DNA of 64,000 nt. Origin: JAAZPT01 sp964544955. GTDB taxonomy: Bacteria; Bacillota; Clostridia; Christensenellales; Aristaeellaceae. Of this stretch, positions 17,212-24,854 are shown piece by piece; the stretch's first letter is position 1; each line of letters begins with the position of its first letter. The stretch is from positions 1 to 64,000 of the forward strand of contig CAZJEB010000005.1 of assembly GCA_964544955.1 (NCBI GenBank), given 5' to 3'. The notes beneath the pieces were generated by a model that saw only the letters and a program-made list of their open reading frames with translations, ran no database searches and was not told the DNA's origin. The translations under genes were made by a program, and so were the position numbers.

Positions 17212-18450
17212 ATGAAAAAGCTTAACATTTTTAAAAAGAAAAATAAGGATAATGAGGGCAATAGGCCACGCAGAAGGTTAAGTGGTAATGGCCTTCGTTT
17301 TGTAGCAATATTAGCGGTTTACATTGTTTTAACTGGAATTTTTGGGGCTATGCTTTTAGCAAGAATAATGGGTAGCCCCCAGCTTAAAGTTGTGGAAAAC
17401 ACCGTTGCCACAGTGGTTAGCCCTGTGCAAAATGCCTTTAATAGCGTTGTTGTTGAAATAAGCAACTATATACAAAAGCTAAAGGTTAGGGGCAATATTG
17501 AAACTGAGTATAATAAACTTTTGGCAGAAAATGAGCAACTTGTGTATGATGCAATGCTTGCTAAGGAGCTACAAATTAAGCTTAGCCAATATGAAAGCGC
17601 CTTTGATGAAATATCATTAAACGAAAGCATGAACCCCATAAGCTGTTCCGTAATAGGTAGAACATCGGGCAACTATTTTACTGTGTTTACAATAAATAAG
17701 GGCTCAATGCACGGTATAGAGGATTATATGGCTGTAACAATGGAAGGTGCTTTAATTGGTTACACCTATAATGTTACTGTAAATAAAAGCGATGTTAGGG
17801 CAATTATTGATAGTGAGGCAAGTATAGCAGGGCTTATACAAACATCCCGCGACCAAGGTACAATAAGGGGTACTATGGGCATAGATGGTAAACCCATGTG
17901 CCGTATGTACTACTTGCCTGCCGACCACCTACCCCGCCCAGGTGATGAAGTTGTTACATCCGGCGTGGGCATGAGCTTCCCCAAGGGTATACCAATAGGT
18001 GTAGTTAGGGAAAGCACAAGGGGCATGGAGGAAAATAAACAATATATTGTTATAGAGCCTAAGGCAAACTTTAAACACGTGGAAAACGTAATTGTGCTAA
18101 GGTATAAACCCGACCCCATAGGCGTTACAGCTATTGAGGTTGATGGTGAAGTAGTGTATGCACCTATACCCACATCCGTGCCAATACCTACCATTGTTAT
18201 AGGTAAGGATGAATTTATGTTAGAGGCAACTTATACACCCATACCAGAGGGTTATGAAACCCCTGAGCCTATGGAAACCATGGTGCCTGTAGCAACAACT
18301 ACTATTACCCCAGACCCTGAAAGCACAAGTGATGTAATAGAGTATAAGCCACCTAATGCCACAGAGGATAATTTTAATATTACCCTTGCGCCTACGGCTT
18401 CCCCTACGCCTACATCACCACCCCTTGAAATTACTGTTGAGGATGATTAA
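17212..18450 (+). CDS. mreC: MreC, rod-shape determining protein with long Pro/Thr-rich tail
   Basis: A 412-residue bitopic membrane protein with a basic cytoplasmic N-terminus, one membrane helix (about residues 28-50), a coiled coil (about 85-125) and the MreC beta domain (about 130-295, with GRTSGNYFTVFTINKGSMHG and GDEVVTSGVGMSFPKGIPIG). After the family domain there is an extra tail of roughly 100 residues rich in Pro, Thr and Glu, ending in repeated TPxP-like segments. Such a tail could reach into the wall. It starts five bases after mreB and is followed by mreD. Confidence 0.95.
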   Translation: MKKLNIFKKKNKDNEGNRPRRRLSGNGLRFVAILAVYIVLTGIFGAMLLARIMGSPQLKVVENTVATVVSPVQNAFNSVVVEISNYIQKLKVRGNIETEYNKLLAENEQLVYDAMLAKELQIKLSQYESAFDEISLNESMNPISCSVIGRTSGNYFTVFTINKGSMHGIEDYMAVTMEGALIGYTYNVTVNKSDVRAIIDSEASIAGLIQTSRDQGTIRGTMGIDGKPMCRMYYLPADHLPRPGDEVVTSGVGMSFPKGIPIGVVRESTRGMEENKQYIVIEPKANFKHVENVIVLRYKPDPIGVTAIEVDGEVVYAPIPTSVPIPTIVIGKDEFMLEATYTPIPEGYETPEPMETMVPVATTTITPDPESTSDVIEYKPPNATEDNFNITLAPTASPTPTSPPLEITVEDD

Positions 18451-18453
18451 TTT

Positions 18454-19275
18454 TTGACTAAGGTAATAAAATCTTTAATACTAGGGTTTTTGGCCTATTT
18501 GTTCCATGTAACCGTTATGCCACTATTGCCCATTTATAATGTTAGTGCTAATGCAATACTTGCTGTTTTAGCTGTTGTTATTGTTGCCTATGGTAGGCAA
18601 CATGGCATAACATTATCAATAATATTTGGTATACTTATGGAAACTATGCTACCTAGCCTTGATTACCTTTACTTAGTTGTATACCCCGCTGTTGGCTTGC
18701 TTGGAACAGTTGCCATGGCGGATAAAACTGATAGACGCCTTGAGATGGAGCGAAACCTTAATAAAAGGGGCGAAAACTTAAACCCATTGATACGTACACC
18801 CCTTACTGCCATGCTAATGACATTGTTGTTTGAAATAATTAACATGGCCTATGTGCTTTTAAAAGGTGTGGTGTTTGATAGGGAAAACCTAAGCCGCATA
18901 TTAGTATCAATACTGTACACAACATTTGTTTGTATTGTAATAATGATACCTTTAAGGCAGTTTTTAGGCTTAAAGTTTGTTATGCCCCAGCAAATTAAAA
19001 AGCAAAAACTTGATATGCCTGTGGGTATAGACCCAAGGAAGGGCAAACAGGTTATACGCCCAGTAATAAATAAAAATGATGATGAAGCTGTTGTAAAGGA
19101 TGCAACACAGAATATTAAACCTTTAAGAAGGAATGTTGTAGATAAATCCCCCACGGCTGTACCCTCCATGTTAAAAATGAGGGATGAGGCTGTTAAGGAT
19201 TATAATGAGGATGATTTTAAACCCCCAAGTGTTGATACAGGCACTGAAAACAAAGGTGATGTAATAGATGAATAA
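18454..19275 (+). CDS. mreD: MreD, rod-shape determining membrane protein
   Basis: A 273-residue protein with five or six membrane helices in the first 185 residues and a charged cytoplasmic tail of about 85 residues. Family MreD proteins are usually about 160-180 residues, so the tail is an extension. The start appears to be TTG at 18454, three bases after the mreC stop, with GAGGATGATT upstream inside mreC. Position between mreC and the PBP2 gene supports the assignment more than sequence similarity does, as MreD is poorly conserved. It overlaps the next start by eight bases. Confidence 0.85.
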   Translation: MTKVIKSLILGFLAYLFHVTVMPLLPIYNVSANAILAVLAVVIVAYGRQHGITLSIIFGILMETMLPSLDYLYLVVYPAVGLLGTVAMADKTDRRLEMERNLNKRGENLNPLIRTPLTAMLMTLLFEIINMAYVLLKGVVFDRENLSRILVSILYTTFVCIVIMIPLRQFLGLKFVMPQQIKKQKLDMPVGIDPRKGKQVIRPVINKNDDEAVVKDATQNIKPLRRNVVDKSPTAVPSMLKMRDEAVKDYNEDDFKPPSVDTGTENKGDVIDE

Positions 19276-21757
19276 TAGAGAAACCATTGTAGATGCTAGA
19301 AGTGTGCGCTATTTATTAGCGTTTTTAGGCGTGCTTGTTTGTGTTGTTATATTGGTTGCCAGCTTGGCAGATTTACAGCTAAGCGGCGGTGAAAACTATT
19401 CCGCCACAGCAACAAGCAAAAGAAAAATTAATATACCCTTGCGTGGCAGTAGGGGCATGATAACCGATAGTGATGCAGTAATATTGGCTAAGGATGAAAT
19501 GATTTACAATGTTACATTTTATAGGGATGCCTCCCAAAGGGATTATGCTACATTTACTAAGGCTATAGTAAAAGCTGTTGAAATAATAGAGAAAAACGGT
19601 AATGAACTATCTGTTGGTTTTGTTATAGAGCGTGATGATGCTAATATATGGCAGTTTAACTTTGGTAGTGGCGTAAGCGATGCGGTGCTTGAAAAACGTG
19701 AAAGCCAATGGAGGCAAAATAACTATTTAACAGCAACAAGGTTCCCTAATGCGGCGGCATGTATGGAACAGTTGAAGGTGCGTTTCCATATTACAGATGA
19801 TATGAGTGAGGATATGATGCTAAAGGTTATGGCAGTATACTCCGAAATGCAAATGAACTTGTTTAATAGCCAAGCAATAGTTATAGCTAAGGATGTACCT
19901 TATGAAACAGTTATAGAGATAGAAACCCAATCCATGCAATTACCAGGTTTGGAAGTTGCGGTTGGCACAAAACGTGTGTACCCTCGTGGTGAGGTTGGTG
20001 CCCAAATAATTGGTTATTTAGGTGCAATACCTAGTAATGAAATGTATGTGGAGCTTGCTAAAAAGGGTTATGCCTATAACGATTTAATTGGTAGGGATGG
20101 TATAGAATCATCCATGGAGGATTGGCTAACACAAAACTCTAGCAATAGGCAAGGCTTTAAACTTGTAGAACGTGATAGCTTGGGTAAAATTACAAGGGTG
20201 CTTGATTATCAAGAGCCTAAGGATGGTAATAACGTAAAACTAACAATAAAAGATAGTTACCAACAACAGGCTGAACGTGCCCTTGCGGATAATGTTGACC
20301 GTTGTAGAAGTGAGCAACAGAAAAAGTTGCTTGATGAAAGATGGCTAGAGGATAATAAGGAAGATATAATAGACCGTGACTGGCAAAAGTTCCCATTAAA
20401 GTTGGCAGACCGTGCCGCTATGATGGTTGTGGATATGGAAGGCCGAGTGCTTGCCATGGCTAACTACCCCACCTATGACCTTAACGCCCTTGTGGCATTA
20501 GGGCCTGAAAGCAATGAAATATTAACCGACCCACGTAACCTGTTGATGAACTATAATATTCACGGCTTGGGCACACCTGGATCCATTTATAAAATGGTAC
20601 CTGGCCTTGGCGCATTGGTTGAGGGTGAACTGTGGAAAGATGAAACAATAGATGATAATGGTTACTTTTTAAAGTATACAAGGGATTTATCCACAGCACC
20701 AAAATGTTGGATAAGCCCCCACTACCGTTTTAGGCATCAGGATCAAACTATTGTACAAGGCCTACAAAACAGTTGTAACTACTTCTTTTATGAGATAGGC
20801 TCACGCCTTGGTGAACAAAGGCTGTATAAATATGCTACATTGTTGGGCTTAACATCCAAAACAGGCTTGGACTTGCCTGGTGAATTAAGGAGCGTAGTAG
20901 GCTCACAAAACTCATTGTATGACCCCAATAAACCAATAAATGAAGCATCACAGGATACAGCGGTACCAATTATCGTGTTTAACTCTATAAAAACTCACCT
21001 TAAAAACGTGGGTGCAAGTAGGAATATATACTATGATGAAGAGCGTTTAAATAAGTGTATAAAAAGGCTTATGGATATGGCAGTAAATACCGGCCAAGAT
21101 TATTGGTTGGATGAAATGCGACCCATACTTATGGAAGAGCTTAACATGACAAGGAGCATGGTATATACACAGGCAATAATTGGTGATACATATAACTACC
21201 TAAACGATATTAAATGGGGCGGTGGTCAGAATATAATGACGGCCATTGGCCAGAGTGTTACGGTGCTTACCCCTGCTGCGGTTGTAAGGTATGTATGCTC
21301 CATAGCGAATGGTGGCACGACGTATAACTTGTTGATAATAGACTCTGTAACATCCCCTGATGGTGATATATTAAGCCAAAGGGCACCAACAGTATTGCAT
21401 GAAATACCCGATGCTGAGGAATACTTGCACCTAATAAGGGAAGGTATGAAGGGCGTTGTTGATACTGAGGGTGGTACAGCTACAAAATACTTTGTAAACT
21501 GGAAATATAGGGATCAAATTGCTGCTAAGACGGGTACAGCGGAGGTTACATCCATAGACTTAGAGAATAACGCATGGTTCGTTAGTTTTGCCCCCTATGA
21601 TAAACCGGAGATAGCGGTAGTAGTATTTATACCTGCAGGTTTTTCCGGTGGTGAAGCATCCTTAGCCACAAGGGAATTTATAGCGTGGTATATGGATCAA
21701 AAGGATTTAGCGAAAACTGATACATTGTTACCCTATGGTAATTCAATGGCACCGTAG
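19268..21757 (+). CDS. mrdA: Penicillin-binding protein 2 (class B transpeptidase, elongasome)
   Basis: An 829-residue class B PBP that cross-links peptidoglycan during elongation. An N-terminal membrane helix (about residues 13-38) is followed by the pedestal/dimerisation domain and the transpeptidase domain. Active-site motifs are present: SIYK with nucleophile Ser439 (GTPGSIYKMV), SCN at about residue 502, and KTGTAEV with Lys754. The gene overlaps mreD by eight bases, closing the maf-mreBCD-PBP2 operon. The protein is longer than the usual 600-700 residues because of insertions around residues 340-380 and 560-640. A structured repeat begins just after the stop codon. Confidence 0.95.
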   Translation: MNNRETIVDARSVRYLLAFLGVLVCVVILVASLADLQLSGGENYSATATSKRKINIPLRGSRGMITDSDAVILAKDEMIYNVTFYRDASQRDYATFTKAIVKAVEIIEKNGNELSVGFVIERDDANIWQFNFGSGVSDAVLEKRESQWRQNNYLTATRFPNAAACMEQLKVRFHITDDMSEDMMLKVMAVYSEMQMNLFNSQAIVIAKDVPYETVIEIETQSMQLPGLEVAVGTKRVYPRGEVGAQIIGYLGAIPSNEMYVELAKKGYAYNDLIGRDGIESSMEDWLTQNSSNRQGFKLVERDSLGKITRVLDYQEPKDGNNVKLTIKDSYQQQAERALADNVDRCRSEQQKKLLDERWLEDNKEDIIDRDWQKFPLKLADRAAMMVVDMEGRVLAMANYPTYDLNALVALGPESNEILTDPRNLLMNYNIHGLGTPGSIYKMVPGLGALVEGELWKDETIDDNGYFLKYTRDLSTAPKCWISPHYRFRHQDQTIVQGLQNSCNYFFYEIGSRLGEQRLYKYATLLGLTSKTGLDLPGELRSVVGSQNSLYDPNKPINEASQDTAVPIIVFNSIKTHLKNVGASRNIYYDEERLNKCIKRLMDMAVNTGQDYWLDEMRPILMEELNMTRSMVYTQAIIGDTYNYLNDIKWGGGQNIMTAIGQSVTVLTPAAVVRYVCSIANGGTTYNLLIIDSVTSPDGDILSQRAPTVLHEIPDAEEYLHLIREGMKGVVDTEGGTATKYFVNWKYRDQIAAKTGTAEVTSIDLENNAWFVSFAPYDKPEIAVVVFIPAGFSGGEASLATREFIAWYMDQKDLAKTDTLLPYGNSMAP

Positions 21758-21775
21758 GAGTGGAGAGTGGCGAAG

Positions 21776-22242
21776 CGATGTTGATATGCGATACTTGGCT
21801 TTTCGCTCTTTGGTATGAGGTATGAGGTATGGTGCAAATTCCTGCGGAATTTGTATTTGATGAATACCTTGGGTTTTGTAATAGTTGGCTTGTAAAGCAT
21901 AAAAGTGGGGTCAAGGGGGTCACCTCCTTGCGGGGTAAGGGGTGGAACCCCTGAAAAGAACAAGGCTTTAGCCTTGGAACTTGTGCAAAGGATAGCAAAC
22001 GGGAGCGTTAAGCGACAATGTTTGCGAGGTTGGCGAGAAAAGCTTGAATTTGCTTAAAGAGATATCAACTAATTTAATAGTGTTTAAACTTGATGATTGC
22101 TTGCTTAAAACATTGATTTTCTTGTTTACACTCCTCTATTCCCCCACATTTATACTATAACATATTGGTTTTTTAGAAAGGGCATTTTTGCCCTTTTTAT
22201 TGTGGCATCAAACAAGCTTGTTGTGTGGGTTTGAGGGGTGTT
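21776..22242 (+). repeat. Structured dispersed repeat, copy A (complete, forward)
   Basis: A complete copy of an intergenic repeat family found eight times in this window. In order it has a TATGAGG tandem array (about 2.5 units near 21814-21832); hairpin 1 at 21835-21853 (CAAATTCC, loop TGC, GGAATTTG); a short GTATT/AATAC hairpin; hairpin 2 at 21912-21930 (CAAGGGGG/CCTCCTTG, loop TCA); hairpin 3 at 21938-21952 (AGGGGT/ACCCCT); hairpin 4 at 21961-21976 (CAAGGC/GCCTTG); hairpin 5 at 21995-22025 (GCAAAC/GTTTGC); an AT-rich part with CCCCCACATTTATACTATA; and a terminator-like AAAGGGCA/TGCCCTTT near 22177-22200 followed by GGCATCAAACAAGCTTGTTG. It begins about 18 bases after the PBP2 stop, in the same direction. 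Confidence 0.9.
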
Positions 22243-22424
22243 TATAGTCTTTTTGGGTGGGGGTTTATTGCATGCAATAGTGTGGGAATATAACATTGTA
22301 AAAGGAAAGAAAAAAGCACAAATGTGCTTAATGTATCGAAAAGTAGCACGATAAATGATATAATTAGGTGTAGATAATATAGTTGTTAACCCTTTAAATG
22401 TTGATAAAATAAAGTGAGGTAATC
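22243..22424. other. AT-rich gap between repeat copy A and the first small ORF
   Basis: No gene is seen here. A small hairpin AAGCAC/GTGCTT lies near 22315-22330 and, on the minus strand, is followed by a T run as in a terminator, although no minus-strand gene ends here. A TATAAT-like box near 22358 may belong to a promoter for the genes that follow; I see no convincing -35. Confidence 0.4.
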
Positions 22425-22619
22425 ATGGAAAAACCACTAACTAAAACTGAATATTATTATTGTGAAGACTATAATAAATATGTTAAATGTGATTGGGGTA
22501 TATTTTATTGTATTGAAGATGGAAAAGAGATTAGAAATGATTTTTATTCCAAGATATTAATTGGAGATATATATACAGTAGATATTACAAAGGAAGAATA
22601 TTATGCTCAATTATATTAA
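22425..22619 (+). CDS. Small hypothetical protein (64 residues) upstream of HD protein
   Basis: A 64-residue acidic, Tyr-rich protein (MEKPLTKTEYYYCEDYNKYV...), not recognised. AAGTGAGGT precedes the ATG at a good distance, and the next gene starts inside its last codons (17-base overlap), which supports real translation and coupling. Base composition is much more AT-rich than the flanking housekeeping genes. It could be an antitoxin-like or regulatory partner of the HD protein, but nothing in the sequence proves this. Confidence 0.6.
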   Translation: MEKPLTKTEYYYCEDYNKYVKCDWGIFYCIEDGKEIRNDFYSKILIGDIYTVDITKEEYYAQLY

Positions 22620-23025
22620 AGCCTTATTAATTGCACTTAAAGCACATTACAAACAACTTGATAAGGGTGGAAAACCTTATATATTGCATCCATTAAAAGT
22701 ATCTTTTAAGGTAAAAAATAATAAAGTAAAAATTGTTGCTTTATTGCATGATGTTTTAGAAGATAGCAATAAATATTCAATTGATGATTTTAATTTTCTT
22801 GATGATGAACAAAAAGAAAGTTTATTGTTATTAACACATGATAAAAATGTTGGTTATTTTGATTATGTTAAAAAAATAAAACAAAATGAAATTGCAAAAG
22901 AAGTTAAAAAACAAGATTTAATTCAAAATTTAAACCTTAGTAGATTAAAAAATATTAGGCAAAAAGATATTTTAAGAGCAAAAAAATATCTAGATGCCTT
23001 GGAAATATTAAACGAAAATAGTTAA
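22603..23025 (+). CDS. Small HD-domain protein, RelA/SpoT- or MESH1-like hydrolase fold
   Basis: A 140-residue protein whose first 75 residues follow the HD_4 pattern of RelA/SpoT-type phosphohydrolases: a helix with ALKAHYKQLDKGGKPYILHP (the GxPY-x-HP motif), then VKIVALLHDVLEDS with the metal-binding His-Asp pair and Glu-Asp. The synthetase domain is absent, so, if active, it would hydrolyse (p)ppGpp-like or other nucleotides, comparable to MESH1-type small alarmone hydrolases. The C-terminal half is a Lys-rich helix. A ribosome site AAAGGAAG precedes the ATG. The gene lies in a very AT-rich segment bounded by two inverted repeat copies. Confidence 0.75.
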   Translation: MLNYIKALLIALKAHYKQLDKGGKPYILHPLKVSFKVKNNKVKIVALLHDVLEDSNKYSIDDFNFLDDEQKESLLLLTHDKNVGYFDYVKKIKQNEIAKEVKKQDLIQNLNLSRLKNIRQKDILRAKKYLDALEILNENS

Positions 23026-23109
23026 TCACGCCTAAAGCCTTGTAATATAGCAATAATTTTACAAAACAATAATATACTTAAAAATTAAATTTTATTATGA
23101 GGTAGTGTT

Positions 23110-23295
23110 ATGGACTTTAGAATTGATAGGTTTACAAGTAAAGCAGAGGAATTTGTAATACTCGGAAACGAAGATATGAAATGCAAAGATTGTAAATATA
23201 AGCTTAAAAGCACAGCAAATTGTAAAAAATATGATAATTGGAAACCTGATGAAGTATTAGATGGCGGAGATTGTGAATATTATGAAAAAGAATAA
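23110..23295 (+). CDS. Cys-rich micro-protein, tandem copy 1
   Basis: A 61-residue protein of an unrecognised family with a likely zinc-binding pattern C-x2-C-x9-C-x15-C (CKDCKYKL...NCKKYDNWKP...GDCEYYEKE). The N-terminal 20 residues (MDFRIDRFTSK...) vary more among the copies than the C-terminal Cys-rich half. GAGGTAGTGTT precedes the ATG. The upstream leader, including AATATAGCAATAATTTTACA, is almost identical to that of the next copy, so the unit of duplication is leader plus gene. Confidence 0.7.
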   Translation: MDFRIDRFTSKAEEFVILGNEDMKCKDCKYKLKSTANCKKYDNWKPDEVLDGGDCEYYEKE

Positions 23296-23380
23296 CCACG
23301 CCTAAATCCTTGTTAATATAGCAATAATTTTACAAAACAATAATATATATAAAAATTAAATTTAATTATGAGGTAGTATT

Positions 23381-23566
23381 ATGGATTTTAGAATTGATAA
23401 ATTTACATATAAAAAAGGAGATATTAAATTAGCTAGAAACGAGGATATGATGTGTAAAGATTGTAAATATAAGCTTAAAGGCTCAGCAAGTTGTAAAAAA
23501 TATGATAATTGGAAACCTAATAAAGTATTAGATGGCGGAGATTGTGAATATTATGAAAAAGAATAA
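23381..23566 (+). CDS. Cys-rich micro-protein, tandem copy 2
   Basis: The second of three head-to-tail paralogues, 61 residues, with the same four cysteines and the conserved ending VLDGGDCEYYEKE. Differences from copies 1 and 3 cluster at residues 8-20 (FTYKKGDIKLARNE), and a few are in the Cys-rich part (KGSASCKK). The retained frame and ribosome site (GAGGTAGTATT) after sequence divergence suggest selection on the protein rather than a decaying duplicate. Confidence 0.7.
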   Translation: MDFRIDKFTYKKGDIKLARNEDMMCKDCKYKLKGSASCKKYDNWKPNKVLDGGDCEYYEKE

Positions 23567-23633
23567 TCACGCTTAAAGCCTTTGTTATATTACAATAATT
23601 AAATAAAACAATATTTTATTATGAGGTAGTGTT

Positions 23634-23819
23634 ATGGATTTTAGAATTGATAGGTTTACAAGTAAAATAGGAGAACTTATATTAGATAGAAACGAAGATA
23701 TGATGTGTAAAGATTGTAAATATAAACTTAAAAGCACAGCAAATTGTAAAAAATATGATAATTGGAAACCTAATGAAGTATTAGACGGCGGAGATTGTGA
23801 ATATTATGAAAAAGAATAA
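23634..23819 (+). CDS. Cys-rich micro-protein, tandem copy 3
   Basis: The third 61-residue paralogue, closest to copy 1 in the N-terminal RFTSK segment and to copy 2 at EDMMCKDCKYKL. Its leader is about 20 bases shorter than the other two. It is followed directly by a terminator hairpin, whereas copies 1 and 2 are followed by degenerate versions of the same CCACGC sequence, as expected if the array grew by duplication of a gene-plus-terminator unit. Confidence 0.7.
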   Translation: MDFRIDRFTSKIGELILDRNEDMMCKDCKYKLKSTANCKKYDNWKPNEVLDGGDCEYYEKE

Positions 23820-23845
23820 CCACGCTTAATAGCGTGGTTTTATAT
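23819..23845 (+). terminator. Terminator after the Cys-rich micro-protein array
   Basis: ACCACGCT and AGCGTGGT form a perfect eight-base-pair stem with loop TAAT, followed by TTTTATATT, starting at the last stop codon of the array. Confidence 0.75.
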
Positions 23846-23859
23846 TACATAAAATTAAA

Positions 23860-24199
23860 AGCCTTTAAACCAACATATCTTTCCTTACAAGCCTCGCAAA
23901 CATTGTCGCTCAACGCTCCCGTTTGCTATCCTTTCCCTTACTTTAAGGCTATCGCCTTGTTTTCCCGGGGGCTCTGCCCCTCTCAACCCCGCAAGGGCAT
24001 GATGCCCTTGACCCCATATTTATGTTTTCTCGCAAGCACCATTCACATTGTAAGGGTTTCACCCTTACTCGTTCATTCCTCGGTATAAATTCATCTAATA
24101 CAAATCCCAAAGGGATTTGAACATTACCTCATACCTCATACCTCATACCTCATACCTCATACCAAAGAGCGAAAATCAAAGTATTGCATAACAACTCAA
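23860..24199 (-). repeat. Structured dispersed repeat, copy B (reverse, right end missing)
   Basis: Read on the minus strand it starts 22 bases after the ruvC stop, with TTGAGTTGTTATGC, then five TATGAGG-type heptamers, hairpin 1 in a variant with a compensated pair (CAAATCCC/GGGATTTG), an extra insertion containing GTAAGGGT/ACCCTTAC, hairpin 2 as CAAGGGCA/TGCCCTTG, hairpin 3 as GGGGC/GCCCC, hairpin 4 (AAGGC/GCCTT) and hairpin 5 (GCAAAC/GTTTGC). It ends near 23860, before the terminator-like right end. It forms an inverted pair with copy A around the HD and Cys-rich genes. Confidence 0.9.
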
Positions 24200-24220
24200 T
24201 CACAGCCACTCGGCCAATTA

Positions 24221-24715
24221 CTACTTCATCCTAAAATGCTCCCTTGCATATCCCGCATTTGCGTGGGTTATGGCAAGTGCTAAGGCGTCGGCAGCATCAT
24301 CAGGTTTGGGAATATCTTTAAGGTTTAAAAGCATTTTAACCATTTGCTGTATTTGAAACTTTTCCGCACGGCCGTAGCCTACAATGGCTTGTTTAACCTC
24401 CATGGGGGTGTACTCGTATAGCTTATCCGTATACTCGGCGGCAACAGTAACCACGCAACCACGGGCAGCGCCAACGGTAAGGGCTGTGGTAACATTCCTA
24501 GCGAAAAACAGTTCCTCAAAAGCTATTTCATCAGGCTTATACAGTGTAAGAATATCCTGTAAATCGTTTTTAATTTTAACTAACCTATCCTGGAAGCGCA
24601 TATCCGGCGTGGTTAATATAACCCCATGGTTAACATGCTTTACAGTTGAGCCAACTGCATCAACAACGCCCCAACCCAATATGGCAAAGCCTGGGTCTAT
24701 ACCTAAAACTCGCAA
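24221..24715 (-). CDS. ruvC: Holliday junction resolvase RuvC
   Basis: A 164-residue RNase H-fold endonuclease that cuts Holliday junctions with RuvAB. The catalytic acidic residues are in VLGIDPG (Asp7 type), FEELFFARN (Glu) and KPDDAADALALAITH (two Asp). The start is taken as TTG at 24715, which gives the family start LRVLGIDPG and has AAGGATGG seven bases upstream; an ATG at 24775 would add a 20-residue extension not typical of RuvC. It is separated from ruvAB, which lie 11 kb away on the plus strand. A repeat copy lies just beyond its stop. Confidence 0.95.
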   Translation of the reverse strand: MRVLGIDPGFAILGWGVVDAVGSTVKHVNHGVILTTPDMRFQDRLVKIKNDLQDILTLYKPDEIAFEELFFARNVTTALTVGAARGCVVTVAAEYTDKLYEYTPMEVKQAIVGYGRAEKFQIQQMVKMLLNLKDIPKPDDAADALALAITHANAGYAREHFRMK

Positions 24716-24854
24716 TACAATACCATCCTTTAAATAAATTAATACAATTTTAGCCTTTTTTAATATTGGTGTCAAATTAACAAAATGAATAAAACACTTG
24801 TAAATATTAGCCTTAGTAATATAATAAGCCTATAACTATATAAAAGGAGTAACT

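Noticed and set aside
21938..21952. T-box-like AGGGGTGGAACCCCT in repeat copies A and C
   Set aside because: It resembles the T-box antiterminator sequence, but other copies replace it with GGGGC/GCCCC or GTGGGC/GCCCAC, there is no specifier stem, and no aminoacyl-tRNA synthetase or amino acid gene follows. The one synthetase (glyS) has a promoter too close to its start for a T-box.
24124..24165. Heptamer array as a CRISPR-like repeat
   Set aside because: Units are seven bases with no spacers, and no cas gene is present in the window.
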